DNA of 64,000 bases from Evernia prunastri (lineage: Eukaryota; Ascomycota; Lecanoromycetes; Lecanorales; Parmeliaceae). A model generated the notes under the pieces. That model did not search any database, was not told where the DNA came from, and saw only the letters and a program-made list of their open reading frames with translations. Below, piece after piece: positions 24,718 to 36,300 of the stretch; position 1 is the first letter of the stretch; every line of letters begins with the position of its first letter. Position numbers and translations under genes: made by a program. The stretch spans positions 47,108-111,107 of the forward strand of contig NKYR01000122.1 of assembly GCA_003184365.1 (NCBI GenBank). Reading direction: 5' to 3'.

Positions 24718-26118
24718 ATGGAGTCTGCTGGTTTGCGGAAGCGCAATAAACGCATACTCCACTCCGAGCAGTCCAACAACGCGTCCTTCGAAGATATTAG
24801 TGGCGACGCATATGAAAGCGGCGACAAGCCTCCTCGGTATACGATCGATCTATCACTTCCACCCCGAAAGCGCTATCAGGACATGGTGGCGGACTTTAAG
24901 CCACAAGTAGCAACGTTGCCCATTCTGTTCGACGAAGTTGTCAAGGATCTGCGCGCAAATATCTCTGTCGAAAGAGTGAGATGGCTCGCGCGTCTTCTAC
25001 TCCGGCGAGTGTACTATAAAGATGAGACTGAGGAGCTTCGTGGTATACAGGAAGCTACTGGTATAGAGATGTATCTTTTAGTGGCCTTCAATGTCCTACT
25101 TGATCTCTTCATGGGTTGCACCAGTGGAGCCGTGAGGGTGAAAGACAACGACAAAAACACGAAAATGCTACATTTCCGTACGCTAGATTGGGGTATGGAT
25201 GCTTTGAGAAAGGTCATTGTGCATCTAGATTTTGTCGAAGAGCCAGGCGGAGGGGTCATTGTACGTGTTTTCAGAGGTCCATCGTTCTTATTTTGACAAA
25301 TCTTACGTCTTGGGACATGTATCAAAAGGTGGCTGCCTTCGAAACATGTTTCAAGGCTCACATTCGTCTGTCGAGTAGACAATACTGATTGTGAGATCGT
25401 GATCCAGGCCTCGAGCATCACCTACGTTGGTTATGTTGGGGTGCTGACTGGCGTCAGAAAGGGGTTGAGCATGTCTCTCAACTTTAGGCCAACCCATGAA
25501 CACAGTGGCAGATTCTCCAATTTCCGATTCTATTCACACCACCTTCTCGTTCTTCTTGGCTTTCAGCCCTCGATATCTTCGTTACTGCGGGGCTACCTTC
25601 TACCTGCACTGTCATCCAAAACTTCTCAAATCGACGTTTCAGTGCTGGAGTCCATTAGACGCGATCTCCCAAATGTTACCACTACTGCAGCATATTTGAT
25701 CTTTAGTGATGGTGATAACACTCTCACAATGGAAAAAGACCATCTGACTGGGGTTGTTAGGATAGCCAATGACTTCATCGTTGCTACTAATCACGATCTA
25801 GACGAAGAGAAAAAGACTCAATCTTTGAAAGCCGCTCATGAACAATCCTCCTTCAAGACTCTCCTGGACGGTATAGTCACAGAGAGCATAGACCGTAGGA
25901 ATGCGGCTGTGAAATTATGGAAGCAATCGTTAAAAAGAGCCAAACGGAATTTAGCGGAGGAAGCCAGAACCTACGGAAAAGACCCTACCACAGAAATCGT
26001 TATTCGATGGATGAATACGCATCCGATATTGAACGAAGAAACACATTTCGCAACAGTCATGGATCCGAAAGCTGGAAAGGTGGTATGGACTAAGCGTTAT
26101 ATGATACCCTTCAAATAG
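24718..26118 (+). CDS. Acid ceramidase / NAAA-like Ntn hydrolase
   Basis: Likely amidase that cleaves N-acyl bonds in ceramide-like or N-acylethanolamine lipids. Two exons, 24718-25260 and 25408-26118, give 417 residues; the 147-nt intron is GT-AG, phase 0. Family features: an N-terminal NAAA-beta-like region, the GCTS segment whose Cys134 would become the N-terminal nucleophile after autocleavage, FRTLDWGMD, YVGYVGVLTGVRKG shortly after the splice junction, SLNFR, and the late TNHD segment and HFATVMDPKAGKVVW. No clear signal peptide is seen at this start, whereas animal acid ceramidases are lysosomal; a cytosolic or vacuolar role is therefore open. Fungal homologues of this layout are common and mostly uncharacterised. 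Confidence 0.85.
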
Positions 26119-27546
26119 GAGGGACGTAGCCACAGATATCTTTTTTCGCCAATCAGAAATGAACGTAGAACAAGCGACCAAGACATTGCTCAGACTCAGG
26201 GGGCATATCCGGGACAGCGCCAGCTCCATAATCACCGTACCATGAGAACGGAGGCCCCATTCACACGGCGAGGAGAACGTTACTTTCTGTAGACTTAGCG
26301 GTCGTTCACCAGCGGCGATGTCGGATGCTGGCCAGATGTACCATGGACACCGCTTGCCATTTGTTTGGATCTGCAGGTCAGCGAAGAATTCATTTGAGAC
26401 AGGACGCAGGCGGAGCAAACTAACAGTCTGGCGATTCAGGTCTGCGAGATGAGGAAACATAGGCATGGGGACGGCTTTCTGTATGACGAATTATTTTGGG
26501 AAGGCGCTCCTTCTGATAGATGACCCATCGTAGTTACCTAAGAGGATATTAGTGCCTGCAAGAATGTGGGAGCTGAGAGTTTCCATAAATCACCGCCTTT
26601 CGTTTGGAAGCTTTACTTGTGAATATTCCCTTTTGCGATTGCGCAGTTTGACAAGCCTTCACAGGTTGTGGTGATGGAAGATGATTGATAATTGATTACA
26701 TATTTAAATGTCAGTCTCGCTAATAATATGGGACTTTGATTTGGGGAAAGATGAGGCGCAGCTGCACTGTGCCACCTTCTAGCCTCAACGGTTTCCTCCA
26801 CCACCCTTTTCTTTACTTCTTCTCCTTCTTCGAAATGCCTCTCGTATTTCACATAATGATATTATTCCCGTAAGTCGGCTGATGAAGTACGTCAGGCAGA
26901 AGCCCGAGGAAGAAGTCGACTAGGAAAAGCTAGATTATGTTCACTAAGGTGATTTGGGCCGTTGCCTGGTCCGTGGATAGTCATGCCACTGCCCAACCAA
27001 TAAGTCGAGGTACTTGTCTGTACCTTACCTTATAATAATATAACTAAGGTACTCTACTCATTCACTTTATCAGCTGCCGTGGGCCACCATGCAGACTCTG
27101 ACTCTTCACTCTTCGCTCTTCCAATTCCACTTCCACTTCCTCCCCTGCATATGATGTATGCATGAAAATCAATCCTCCGACCTCGCATGGTTCATTGCAT
27201 TAGCTGGAGCTTCAGTCTCTTTTAACCTTTCCTTCCCTTATTCCTCATTTGTCTAGACTAAAGCGAGGGTTCATTGGTTTGCCTCTAAGCCGTTTAGGAT
27301 CCTTCTCCGTTTGCCCCTCGTCCAGCTGCTTTCCTTTCATGTCTGCCTGGGAAAGAGAGTCAATTCCCTTCGAGTTCTCCCATATATTCTTACTTGACAG
27401 CTTCTATGCTCTCTTATAAGACCAGGAACTTGGTATTTGCCCAAGAAGGTTTTTGACCATACTAAACCTTGACATTCAGTGTGACTACGGTCACTGCCCA
27501 AAACCAGTACCGGCTTGTACGCTCACAGAGCGCTCGTCAGTCACAA
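26119..27546. other. Intergenic region and leader of the AAA ATPase gene
   Basis: No gene supported. A perfect 8-bp inverted repeat, GTACCTTA / TAAGGTAC, flanks an AT-rich core at 27020-27052. The 300 bases before 27547 are pyrimidine-rich, as expected for a fungal promoter and leader. Confidence 0.45.
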
Positions 27547-29493
27547 ATGGCTATTAACGATGCTCTCCGTGCTCTCAAGCATACCGATCTGCCTATTGAC
27601 AACTCAACTACTAGCGTCACTCAGCTCCCAGCCAATATACTTGAGGCTTTCATTCCAGGCTACTCTCTCATCTCAAAATTTCTGCTTGATTCTTTAGGCT
27701 TCGACATCACCTTGCTCGTCTCTGTGTGCTTCCTCATATTTGGACTAGCTACATCCGTCAAATTTGCCTGGAAACACACTTCCCAACAATTCAGTGAGTA
27801 TTTCATGAGCTCCGTCAGCATCGATTCCAACGACGACATTTATGACCACGTCATGGAATGGATCAGGGTTCAGGATGTCTCGAAGAATTCACGCAAGCTC
27901 ATGGCCAAAACCGGACGGGAGAATGCTTGGGATTTGGTTGACGGTGACATGAATGTGCCCGAACTTGACCCCAATAAACTCGTGAACTTTAGCAATTGGG
28001 ATGCCAAGGTTCCTCCGAGGTTTCAGCCCTCGTTTGGAGTTCACCGTTTCTTCTACAAGGGGAGACTGTTCCAGCTGAAACGGGAGAACAAACAGGTGAT
28101 GCGCGATGTTTGGGGAGGCAGTGCGCTGCGAGACGAAGAGAACATCACTTTGACTTGTATTGGGCGCTCGACGCAGCCCCTCAAAGGTCTCATCGAGGTA
28201 GCCCGGGACCATTACTTGAACAAGAAGAAGTCTTGTACTGTTGTCCGTAGGCCGTCTCCCAAAGAAATGAGGGGCAGAGGTCGTACACCATGGACAAAGG
28301 TTGCTACCCGACCTTCTAGACCCATGGAAACAGTGGTACTAGATCATGAGCAGAAGAATCGGGTACTCGTCGACATCAATGAATATCTACATCCATCTAC
28401 GCCTCGATGGTATGCTAACCGAGGCATTCCATACAGACGAGGCTACCTCTTCCACGGCCCGCCTGGGACTGGTAAATCCAGCCTTGCCTGGGCCATCGCT
28501 GGAGTCTTTGGACTAGACATTTACTGCATCTCCCTCGTGGACCCCACACTGACGGAAGAAGACCTTGGCCTGATGTTTACTACCTTGCCTCGAAGATGTG
28601 TGGTTCTCCTAGAAGATATCGACAGCGCGGGCTTAAGCAAGCGTCAAGACGAGGAAGAAATTGAGGACCTCAAGCCAGAAGACGGAGCCGGGGCCAAGAT
28701 TGGCGCCGAGATCACCAGAGCCATCAAATCCGCACAGAACGACGGGAAGAACAACAGGGACAATCAAGGCATCTCTCTCTCGGGACTGCTGAACGCAATC
28801 GACGGGGTCGCCTCCCACGAAGGCAGAGTTCTCCTCATGACGACAAACTTTCCTGACAAGCTCGACGAAGCCCTCATTCGGCCTGGCAGAGTAGATATGA
28901 AAGTCAAGTTCACAAACGCTACTCGATCTCAAATTCACGAGCTCTTCACTCGCATGTATTCCCCGGACACGCCTGCCAGCCTGGCCCCTGAGCAGATCAA
29001 AATCGGTCATTTACCTGAGGAAACTGGAACCATTCACCAAACTAGCCTCAACGGTAATCTTCTACTGCAAGAACCAACCAAACTTGGAGACATCATAACG
29101 CCTCCAGAAAGCCCTAAACAGGCCAATACACCCACGACGTCAGTCTCGCCCTCAAGCATCGAAGGCATTGCCGTTCAATTTGCGCACCGCCTGCCAGAGG
29201 ACACTTTCACACCTGCTGAAATTCAGTACGTGTTTCCAGATGTCACATTTCCCTTTCTGACTGACATTGGCTGCTGAAACATGTGTTGGGAGTATCTGCT
29301 CTCTAGGCATGTTACGAGGCCCAATGGACCCTCATAACATACAATACTGACTCTGTATACTCAATCTAGGGGTTTCCTTCTGACCAGAAAGAAGGATCCT
29401 ATGAAGGCTCTCGAAGAGGTTGGCGCGTGGAGGGACGGAGTGCTGGAGGCAAAGCGGAAGAATAGCAAGAGCAAAACAGGGATTCTGCCTTAA
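27547..29493 (+). CDS. BCS1-type AAA ATPase, mitochondrial chaperone-like
   Basis: AAA ATPase of the BCS1 family, whose founder inserts the Rieske protein into respiratory complex III. Two exons, 27547-29225 and 29370-29493, 600 residues; the last exon was recognised because it continues AEIQ with GFLLTRKK. A transmembrane segment lies near residues 54-74 (ITLLVSVCFLIFGLA), followed by a BCS1_N-like region, then Walker A GPPGTGKSS, Walker B VVLLEDIDSA, sensor MTTNF and arginine finger region IRPGRVD. A charged insert of about 50 residues follows Walker B. Filamentous fungi carry many BCS1 paralogues of unknown function, and the inserts and long C-terminal linker suggest this is one of those and not the true BCS1 orthologue. 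The start at 27547 is the first ATG in frame. Confidence 0.9.
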
Positions 29494-30285
29494 TCTTTGG
29501 CGGCGAGTGGAAACATGGAACCCCTTACTGTGTTCCTATCAAAAGCGAAGGCACCAAAATATTCTTGCGAGCGGACTCCCTCAGCTGCATTAGGAATGCT
29601 CTTTTCGGAGAGGATCTTCGCCTTATGTACATGACTGACGTTTCACTTGATCCTAGTTCAGGACGTCACGGATCTCGAATGCAAGGGACGCATCTAGGAT
29701 GCTCGCTCGCCAAGCGATGATGTAGATTGGATAGGAAATATAGTTGCACATACTCACCATCTAACCTGACACGCTAACGAATGCTCATTGTAAGGAAGCG
29801 ATCGTTGAAGGGCAACTTTCCTAAGTTGCAAGAATAGGAATGGACGTTGTCAGTGGAGCGACACCGCTAAAGGTTCTGAGATATCACTTGAGCGAGTGGA
29901 AATGGTACTGGGAGCCTCGGTTAAAGATTGCCGCCTCTTCAACCTGAATAGTTTGGGTTCGTAAGATGACGTTGAGGAGTAAGAAAGGGTGAGAGATATG
30001 AAGACAAATCGTTTGCAGCAGCAGTTGCACTTATGATATCTCAATAGTCGTACCCATGTGTCTACTGACAATATATGTTCGACCGCTTAGCAATAGACTC
30101 TCATCCGTCATCTAAAGATACCATAAGCTGGCTGAGCACTCCTCCAGAGCAAACTCAAAAGCTCGGTTGGGTGTCTCTCCAATGTCCACTTGATTAAACG
30201 TTTCATCTTCACCATCCGCCCCTGCTCCTCTAGCCTTCCCCCTCTTCCAAATTTCGGTCCCCCTCTTGCAGCCCCTCTACCTAGT
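29494..30285. other. Intergenic region downstream of the AAA ATPase gene
   Basis: About 0.8 kb, tail-to-tail between the AAA gene and the hypothetical minus-strand ORF. Nothing recognisable is present. Confidence 0.4.
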
Positions 30286-30870
30286 CTAAATGGTGGCAGT
30301 ACACATCGCCGACCATGCCCGACGGATCCTAGCACCCTGATCGATCATCCCATCGCGAAGAAAGCCCACTTGTCTCACTATCATTCGAGCCCCGTGTGCG
30401 ACTTTGCCCAACACCTGCGCCGATGCCGCGAATTCCATTCTCAGCGATTCATCTCGCGCCTCCAAACAGCCGCCGACGGCAAGTCCCAAAAATGAAGCAT
30501 TCCCTTGAAGCCTCCATTGCAATCCAGACGCGTTACGGAGTTGCGTGCGTAAGGTCTCCTGTCTGATCTTTGACTGACTAGCTTCTCGAAGGGCGAGAAG
30601 GAGTCTCTTGCGCAGAAGGCGCATTGCCGGATGTCGCGGAAAAGTTGCACGGGAGGATTCGTAAAGCAGCTGACGCTTGCAGCGTCCTACTATGGTAAGT
30701 ATGTTGACATACGTAGCTATCTCGGCGTCGAGAAGAGCCTGGAGGCTGTCGGCTTCGGATGGTGGAGCGCGGTCTGAGTCGGTTGTTACGTCGGATGGTG
30801 AAGCGCGGTCTGAGTCAGTTGTTTCGCCCGGCACCATTAGAGCGAGTATGAGTGCTTCTAGAACCGGCAT
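30286..30870 (-). CDS. Hypothetical helical protein (uncertain gene)
   Basis: Open frame of 194 codons with no recognised domain. The N terminus holds two copies of a TTDSDRA(S/P)PS unit, a short internal duplication also visible in the DNA near 30770-30830. The rest is rich in Leu, Arg, Ala and Glu and looks helical, with LLRKRLLLALREA as a typical amphipathic stretch. Open frames just upstream on the same strand (30890-31188) have plausible composition and might be 5' exons, but I could not find a convincing splice path. It may be a real orphan gene or a chance ORF. Confidence 0.35.
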   Translation of the reverse strand: MPVLEALILALMVPGETTDSDRASPSDVTTDSDRAPPSEADSLQALLDAEIATYVNILTIVGRCKRQLLYESSRATFPRHPAMRLLRKRLLLALREASQSKIRQETLRTQLRNASGLQWRLQGNASFLGLAVGGCLEARDESLRMEFAASAQVLGKVAHGARMIVRQVGFLRDGMIDQGARIRRAWSAMCTATI

Positions 30871-32978
30871 CGCGCTTCGAGATCTTTTTTTAACGGAGGC
30901 TCTGCGGGATTCCTGAGTTCAATGCTGAGGGGACGGTAAGGTGTGCGAGGAAGAACGAGTTATAGCACTGCGTCCAGGCGATCATGTTTTTCAGTAGTTC
31001 AGTCGGACGGTCGCTCTTGCCTTTGGGGATGACGACTTGAGAGATGATTGTACGTGTAGGCAGTAGACTATCAAATGTTGACCATATATGGGCTCCATGC
31101 TTCTTCCCTGTTTGCCCTGCAAGCATCGAGCTTCTCGTATTTGTTTTGTTGCCCTCTCTGTCTCGACTTCAGTAGGCTCGACAGCCATTGAAGCAGGCGT
31201 CTTTGCATAATGCTGATAGTGTGGAGAGGTTCAGGTCGCTCTTTGGGGGAAAGTGAACAGGTTTCCGGTACCTATTCATATTGGACAAAGATCATATATT
31301 GAAATAGTCGCCGAAGTGCCTGTGGCAGGAAAAGGAGCCAACGTGTACAGCATGGTGTAAGCGCCGAGTCATCTTTTTCTGCCTTCAAGCATGAAGGTAT
31401 ACTGTCATGTGTTGGACTGTACTTTCAACCGACGCGCCGGACGGTGGACATTGATACCACTGAGTGCAGAGCAGTAAAAGGCTTAACCTACTCTACTTGG
31501 CGCCTGCATGTTCTGCTTATCCCTGCTTCGCGTCTTGATTGGCTGCTTTCAAATCCTATATAAAGTACCTTAACTTTATAGCATTTCAACCACTTCTCTA
31601 GAGTACTCTGTATTGATTCGCTATCGTCACGTTAATATTCAATGAAGATTCTCATCTCTCCCATTCCTCAAATCATTTAGATTGATATTAATAGTACTCT
31701 GATACTTGTCGTGCATCCATCTGTTAATTATGCAGATTGTCCAATTGTCTCCTTCTTTGTCTCTCGAAACACTAGCTTTCCACAACTCAATGGCTGTCGG
31801 CTATTATTTTACACCGGTACTCTAAAGATATTCACTCCCATGATCAGTTGTATGTTTAATGACTGGCTGCCATAAGGGGACATTCTCCCTTAGCGCCCAT
31901 ATTTCTGGTTCAGCAGCAACAATCAAGCCCGCTTGATTCGTGAGCAATGAGCATGTATTTTGGAGTACGCGAGGCCATAGTATTGCCACGATGTCGGGAC
32001 AGACCGCAGAGTGACCCTGTAGCCAAGGTGCTTCGGATACAATGATGGGACAAGCCTTTGCTTGGGCGTCAGCTCCTTCCTCAGGCTTTGAAACTGCAGA
32101 GGACACCTCATACGCGCCTCTCGATCCCATGTACTCGGCCACTGTATGGACGAGACCCTAGCGTCTACAGAACCTATATGCAGAGTTGGAGGTCGCCGCT
32201 CCAATGACCGGCCTCAACACATGCCAATTGTATACTCACCCCTCCGTGGCAAGGGGGATTCTTATGTCTCGAAGAGTCCATCGAAACATCCTGAATTTTC
32301 CTACTTAATGCACTTTCTGCTTCTTCTCTTGTTTCTCCAATACATCTACTTCTAACTTTCTACACTCCATCTATCCTTCAGAAGGCTGACCTTCCCATTC
32401 ATTCATTCTATCTTCCTCGCTCATTTTTGTCGTGCCTGTGGCAGACTCACAATTTTACGTTATACGAGACACTCCTTGTTGCTCAAGAACAACTGTATCA
32501 GCGTTCAATTAACCTAGGTAAGCGTTTTTGTTCACTTTCACAATTCAAACGTCATTGTGATTGGCTACTTTGTTTTCAAGCCTTTCCTCTGTTGGACTAT
32601 TGTTCACCATATTGCATCTATCCTATTGTACCCATGATCACGAATGCAATAGTCCTTACTTTCGGCTTCACTGTCATTGACACAACAATTCTATTGTCTT
32701 CCCTGTCTCAGTCGTACAATTTCGCACAATCATGTTTGTTCTTGACTCTTCGCGCACGTACTCACCATTGTGCTTGGCCACCATTCGCGCCCTTAAATAT
32801 CCACCAGTCCTCCCCTCTCTTCCCCTTCTTTCCTCAGCTCACACAATCTAGCAGAATACTTTCCAAGTCTCAACTCACGCATTCAACGTACGCCACTACA
32901 GCCACCAATTAACCGCATCAAATCCAGCCCAAAATCCTTCGTCCGGAACGAAGTAGCACCTCAATTTGCATTCACAAC
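30871..32978. other. Long intergenic region before the AA11 LPMO gene
   Basis: About 2.1 kb. A good TATA-like element (TATATAAAG) lies near 31557 with a 12-codon ORF at 31642-31680 about 80 bases downstream; whether this is a transcript is unknown. The last 600 bases are CT-rich and likely form the LPMO promoter and leader. No other gene is supported. Confidence 0.4.
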
Positions 32979-34256
32979 ATGTCTTCATTCAGATCCATTC
33001 TCTCCTTCTCGGCCCTCGCTCTTTTCGCCTCCGCAGCCCAGGGTCACATGATCATGGCCACGCCTCCACCATACGGTAGTCCCGACAATAGCCCCCTCAA
33101 TGCGGATGGTTCAAACTTCCCCTGTAAAGCCACTAGCAACTCTGGTGGAACAGTTACCAACATGGCTATTGGCGCTACACAGAAGCTCTCCTTCTTGGGA
33201 GAATCGGTTCATGGTGGCGGTTCGTGCCAAGTCTCCCTTACTACCGATACACCTGCAACCAAGAACTCCAAGTGGATGGTTATCCATTCGATCGAAGGAG
33301 GTTGTCCGGCTAGAAACCAGGCAGGTAATATTGGAGCAGACAATTCCGCCTCCGCTCCTGACCCGGACACATACGATTATTCTATTCCTGCGGGCATCAC
33401 TCCTGGCGCCTACACTCTTGCCTGGACTTGGTTCAACAAGGTGGGCAATCGTGAGATGTACATGAACTGTGCCTCAATCAAGGTCACTGGGGGTTCAAAC
33501 AAGAGGGAGACTTCTCTCAACGAGACTGAGGAATACGAAATCGCCGAGCTTGCCGAACGCGCAACAGCTTCATTCCCAGACATGTTTGTGGCGAACATCC
33601 CAGCTACGGACTGCACAACGGCCGAAGGAGCGGACGTGAAATTCCCAGATCCAGGTTCCTCTGTCGAGATGGCCAGCGCCAACAAGGCCGATGTCTTGAG
33701 TCCTCCGACTGGGCCCAAATGCGGAGCAGCTGGCACCTCGGCAAGCGCTTCCTCAGACACTCAAGCTTCCAATTCTAGCAGCTCTGGAGCTTCAGGCGCC
33801 GCAGCTCCTGCATCATCTCCAGCAGCCGCTGCAGCTGGCGCGGCACCCTCGATGTCTGCTGCTGCTCCTGCTGTCGCTGCCTCTCCTTCCGTGGCTGCTG
33901 CTGCTCCCTCCGTTGCACCCTCTGCATCTGTGGCTGCCGCTGCTCCCTCCGGTGGGGCGGCCACTTCCCCATCTTCTTCCGCCGGTTCAGGTGCTGCACC
34001 TGTTGACGGTTCCTCTGGCTCCAGCGCTGCACCAGCAGCTGCCTCTGGAACAGCATCGACTGGCTCCTCTACAGGCTCTTGTACCACGCCTGGCCAGTCA
34101 ATTTGCTCACCTGATGGGTTGCAGATTGGAACGTGCACAGCAGAGTCAACAGTTACCTGGATACCTGTCGCCGCTGGTACTAAGTGTGCGGGCGGTTATA
34201 TGGTTACCGCAAAGGGGAAGCGTAGCGCCAAATTCTTGAGCGGCTACTTCTTCTGA
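32979..34256 (+). CDS. AA11 lytic polysaccharide monooxygenase with X278-like C-terminal module
   Basis: Secreted copper enzyme that oxidatively cleaves chitin. Intronless, 425 residues. A signal peptide (residues 1-22, cleaved after AAQG) exposes His23 as the mature N terminus, required for the copper histidine brace. The second brace residue is His78 in SVHGGGSCQ and the axial Tyr is Tyr161 in NREMYMNCA; spacing (mature 1/56/139) is close to that remembered for AoAA11 (1/60/140). Other family segments are SPLNADGSNFPC and IHSIEGGCPARN. A long Ala/Ser/Pro linker, residues about 245-360, leads to a Cys-containing end with SICSPDG and PVAAGTKC, the pattern of the X278 module often fused to AA11 and thought to bind chitin. 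Neighbours give no functional hint. Confidence 0.88.
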   Translation: MSSFRSILSFSALALFASAAQGHMIMATPPPYGSPDNSPLNADGSNFPCKATSNSGGTVTNMAIGATQKLSFLGESVHGGGSCQVSLTTDTPATKNSKWMVIHSIEGGCPARNQAGNIGADNSASAPDPDTYDYSIPAGITPGAYTLAWTWFNKVGNREMYMNCASIKVTGGSNKRETSLNETEEYEIAELAERATASFPDMFVANIPATDCTTAEGADVKFPDPGSSVEMASANKADVLSPPTGPKCGAAGTSASASSDTQASNSSSSGASGAAAPASSPAAAAAGAAPSMSAAAPAVAASPSVAAAAPSVAPSASVAAAAPSGGAATSPSSSAGSGAAPVDGSSGSSAAPAAASGTASTGSSTGSCTTPGQSICSPDGLQIGTCTAESTVTWIPVAAGTKCAGGYMVTAKGKRSAKFLSGYFF

Positions 34257-34640
34257 AGAGCAGCGATGAGGCTTGGGGACTTTGGAGCTTTTCAGCTATC
34301 GCTTTTTGAGTTCAATTTATTCGAGTGCCATATTTTCGAATGCATGCAGTTCTCGGTACATATTTGGTAAATGACTGGCGATAGAATGTTTGGATATCAT
34401 TTCGCTCACTACATAAATAAAAATTAAAAAAATTGCAAACAACCCACCACATAGTGAGTCCAAAGTGCCCTTCGCATCTCGCGCGCTTGCGCTCCGTCAT
34501 CTCATTACTTTTGCCAACATGGGCAGGCAGTGAAATGGTTGAGGATTATATAGCGGTTTGAATTGGATACAGAGCGATGGAATGCGGCACTGCTGCGAGT
34601 TGAACCCCATGACTGGAGGGTCAAAGAGGAGAGAATTCCG
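34257..34640. other. Spacer between the LPMO gene and the TIR element
   Basis: 3' UTR of the LPMO gene and flank of the transposon-like element. Nothing else is seen. Confidence 0.4.
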
Positions 34641-34642
34641 AC

Positions 34643-34735
34643 GGGATGTCCTGGGGGCGCAAGATAGGGGCGCAACGCAAGATTCGCTTAATTTTACCCA
34701 CTAACTTAAATTAGTATGGTAGCCCCACCAAAATT
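34643..34735. repeat. Left terminal inverted repeat
   Basis: Begins GGGATGTCCTGGGGGCGCAA and pairs with 35753-35845. The first about 50 bases pair almost perfectly; the inner part is diverged by a few substitutions and indels. Inside it the motif GGGGCGCAA occurs twice in tandem, possibly a transposase-binding sub-repeat. Confidence 0.85.
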
Positions 34736-34847
34736 TAAGTACCTTGGTAACACACACCGATAGTCCCAATTGCATCATTCAAATAGTCTAATCAATCCCA
34801 CACCAAGTCAACCAAATATCCACAACCCCCCCACAACAATCGCAACC

Positions 34848-35638
34848 ATGGATCCCACCATAGATCCCACCATAGACGCACCTCCCTCCCTTCTTACAGA
34901 CCTCACCGTCGCCGTCAACGGCCCTCCCAGCGCGGCCGCAACGCCTACCTGGGTCCCCCATCCCTACCTTGAAGAAGACCTCCATCCTATCCTTCAACGT
35001 GCAATCGATCGCATCCCCCCCTCCCAGCCCCCCCTCCTACTAAGCAGGCAGCTTGGCTAGCTCTGCAGGAGAGGAAAAAGCATGATAAGGCTAATGCGCG
35101 CAAGTTACTTGCTACAGAGGTCTCTGAAAAGGAGGCCCGACGGCGAGAGAAGCAGGAGAAGCAGGTATCAAAGCCTATCTATCAAATTCCACCACCAGCC
35201 TTCCGCCCCCCTCCCCGTCCTTCCCCGTCTTCTCCTACTGTTCAGCTAGCTCCTCCAACTACTCAGCCACTCCTACAGCCTCCCCAGCCAGTTCTACAGT
35301 CTCAGAAACCTCGCGGTCGGCCCAAAGGGAGCAAGAACAGTGTGCCTACGTTCTCTACTGCTCCGCCTTCCTCCTCCGCTCCACCAGTACTTATGAAGTC
35401 TAGTTCAGGCCGTCAAATCAAGGAAAAGAAGGCGTGGGAGCAAGAGAAAGGTCTCTCGCAGAAAAGATCCCGAGGACCTACGTTGAATGCTACACTCCAG
35501 CCTGCTATGCAGCCCAATAAGAAGAAGTCTAAGTCGAATCTGATACCCAGTGAGGATGTCGATGAGAGGGAGTCTCAGCAGCGACGTATTCTAGAGGCGG
35601 GCTATTTGCTAGGGGAACTCGTTGGGAGCAAGGAATAA
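34848..35638 (+). pseudogene. Frame-broken Pro/Lys-rich AT-hook-like ORF inside the TIR element
   Basis: The ATG at 34848 opens a frame with tandem MDPTIDPTID and a Pro-rich stretch that ends after the C-rich run near 35015-35045. The continuation of the protein is clear in another frame from about 35039 to the stop at 35638: a charged helix (AWLALQERKKHDKANARK), a Pro/Gln-rich linker, then PRGRPKGSKN, an AT-hook-like motif, and a basic C terminus. The switch of frame falls in C-homopolymers, so a small indel is the simplest cause; an unusual intron is the alternative. Proteins of this type are seen as accessory ORFs in fungal DNA transposons, but I do not recognise the family. Confidence 0.6.
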
Positions 35639-35752
35639 GCATGAAGTAACTACTCATTACGTCATACATCCAGAAATTTTTACATATAGGCCTTATGGAG
35701 TGATTGCGACGTGTTTGCGACATCATATTGTAGATATCCTACCCAGCTACCC

Positions 35753-35845
35753 TAATTTTGGTGGGGTTACCATACTTATTTGGGTAAGGAGGTAAAATAA
35801 GCGAATCTTGCGTTGCGCCCCTATCTTGCGCCCCCAGGACATCCC
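35753..35845. repeat. Right terminal inverted repeat
   Basis: Reverse complement of the left TIR; ends AGGACATCCC. Preserves the doubled GCGCCCC motif. Confidence 0.85.
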
Positions 35846-35854
35846 GTATTCGAC

Positions 35855-36300
35855 GTGTATAATAAGTCTCAATAATCATGAAAAATCCGGGTCTCAACAA
35901 AACTACTCCACTATCAGTTGAACCAGTTGGTTTTGGAATCCAAACTGCACCAACTACCAACCGGTCAACCTCAAACTGCACCACCAACTACGAGAAACCA
36001 ACGGTTCCACTGATAGTGAACCAGTTAGTTGGTGCACCATCGCCAGCCCTGTTTCTTGGTACGGCAGAATGGCAAGAGATCAATGAGATGTAGAAGAGGC
36101 TGGTGAGTTACACATATGTGCCCGAGGTTGGGGTAGTATTGAGGCTAGAAGGTCTGCATACAGCTTCATTTCGAAGTATTATGGGACAGACTTGTAAGGC
36201 GTGTACGAGATTCTAACATTACGATGCGGCGATAGAAAACTAATCTCGCAACTTGACAGCATACTAAACATCATAAGTACACCAATACCAATTGCGACCC
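35855..36300. other. Spacer with nested inverted repeats
   Basis: Two pairs of inverted arms are nested here: CACTATCAGT(T/G)GAACC at 35909-35924 against 36003-36018 (15 of 16), and TGCACCAACTA at 35946-35956 against 36026-36036 (perfect). GAACCAGTT also recurs directly. The structure resembles a worn MITE or palindromic insertion. It lies 3' of the NACHT gene. Confidence 0.55.

Larger units (their letters stand above)
34633..35854. mobile_element. TIR transposon-like element, possibly Mutator-like, about 1.2 kb
   Basis: Two long, nearly matching terminal inverted repeats (34643-34735 and 35753-35845) bound a 1.2-kb unit that interrupts otherwise gene-poor DNA. The flanks read GAATTCCGAC on the left (34633-34642) and GTATTCGAC on the right (35846-35854), a plausible 9-10 bp target-site duplication with one mismatch and one indel. 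Long TIRs and a 9-10 bp duplication are features of Mutator-like elements. No transposase is present; the interior encodes only a broken Pro/Lys-rich protein. The element is therefore non-autonomous or degenerate. Family assignment is inference. Confidence 0.75.
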
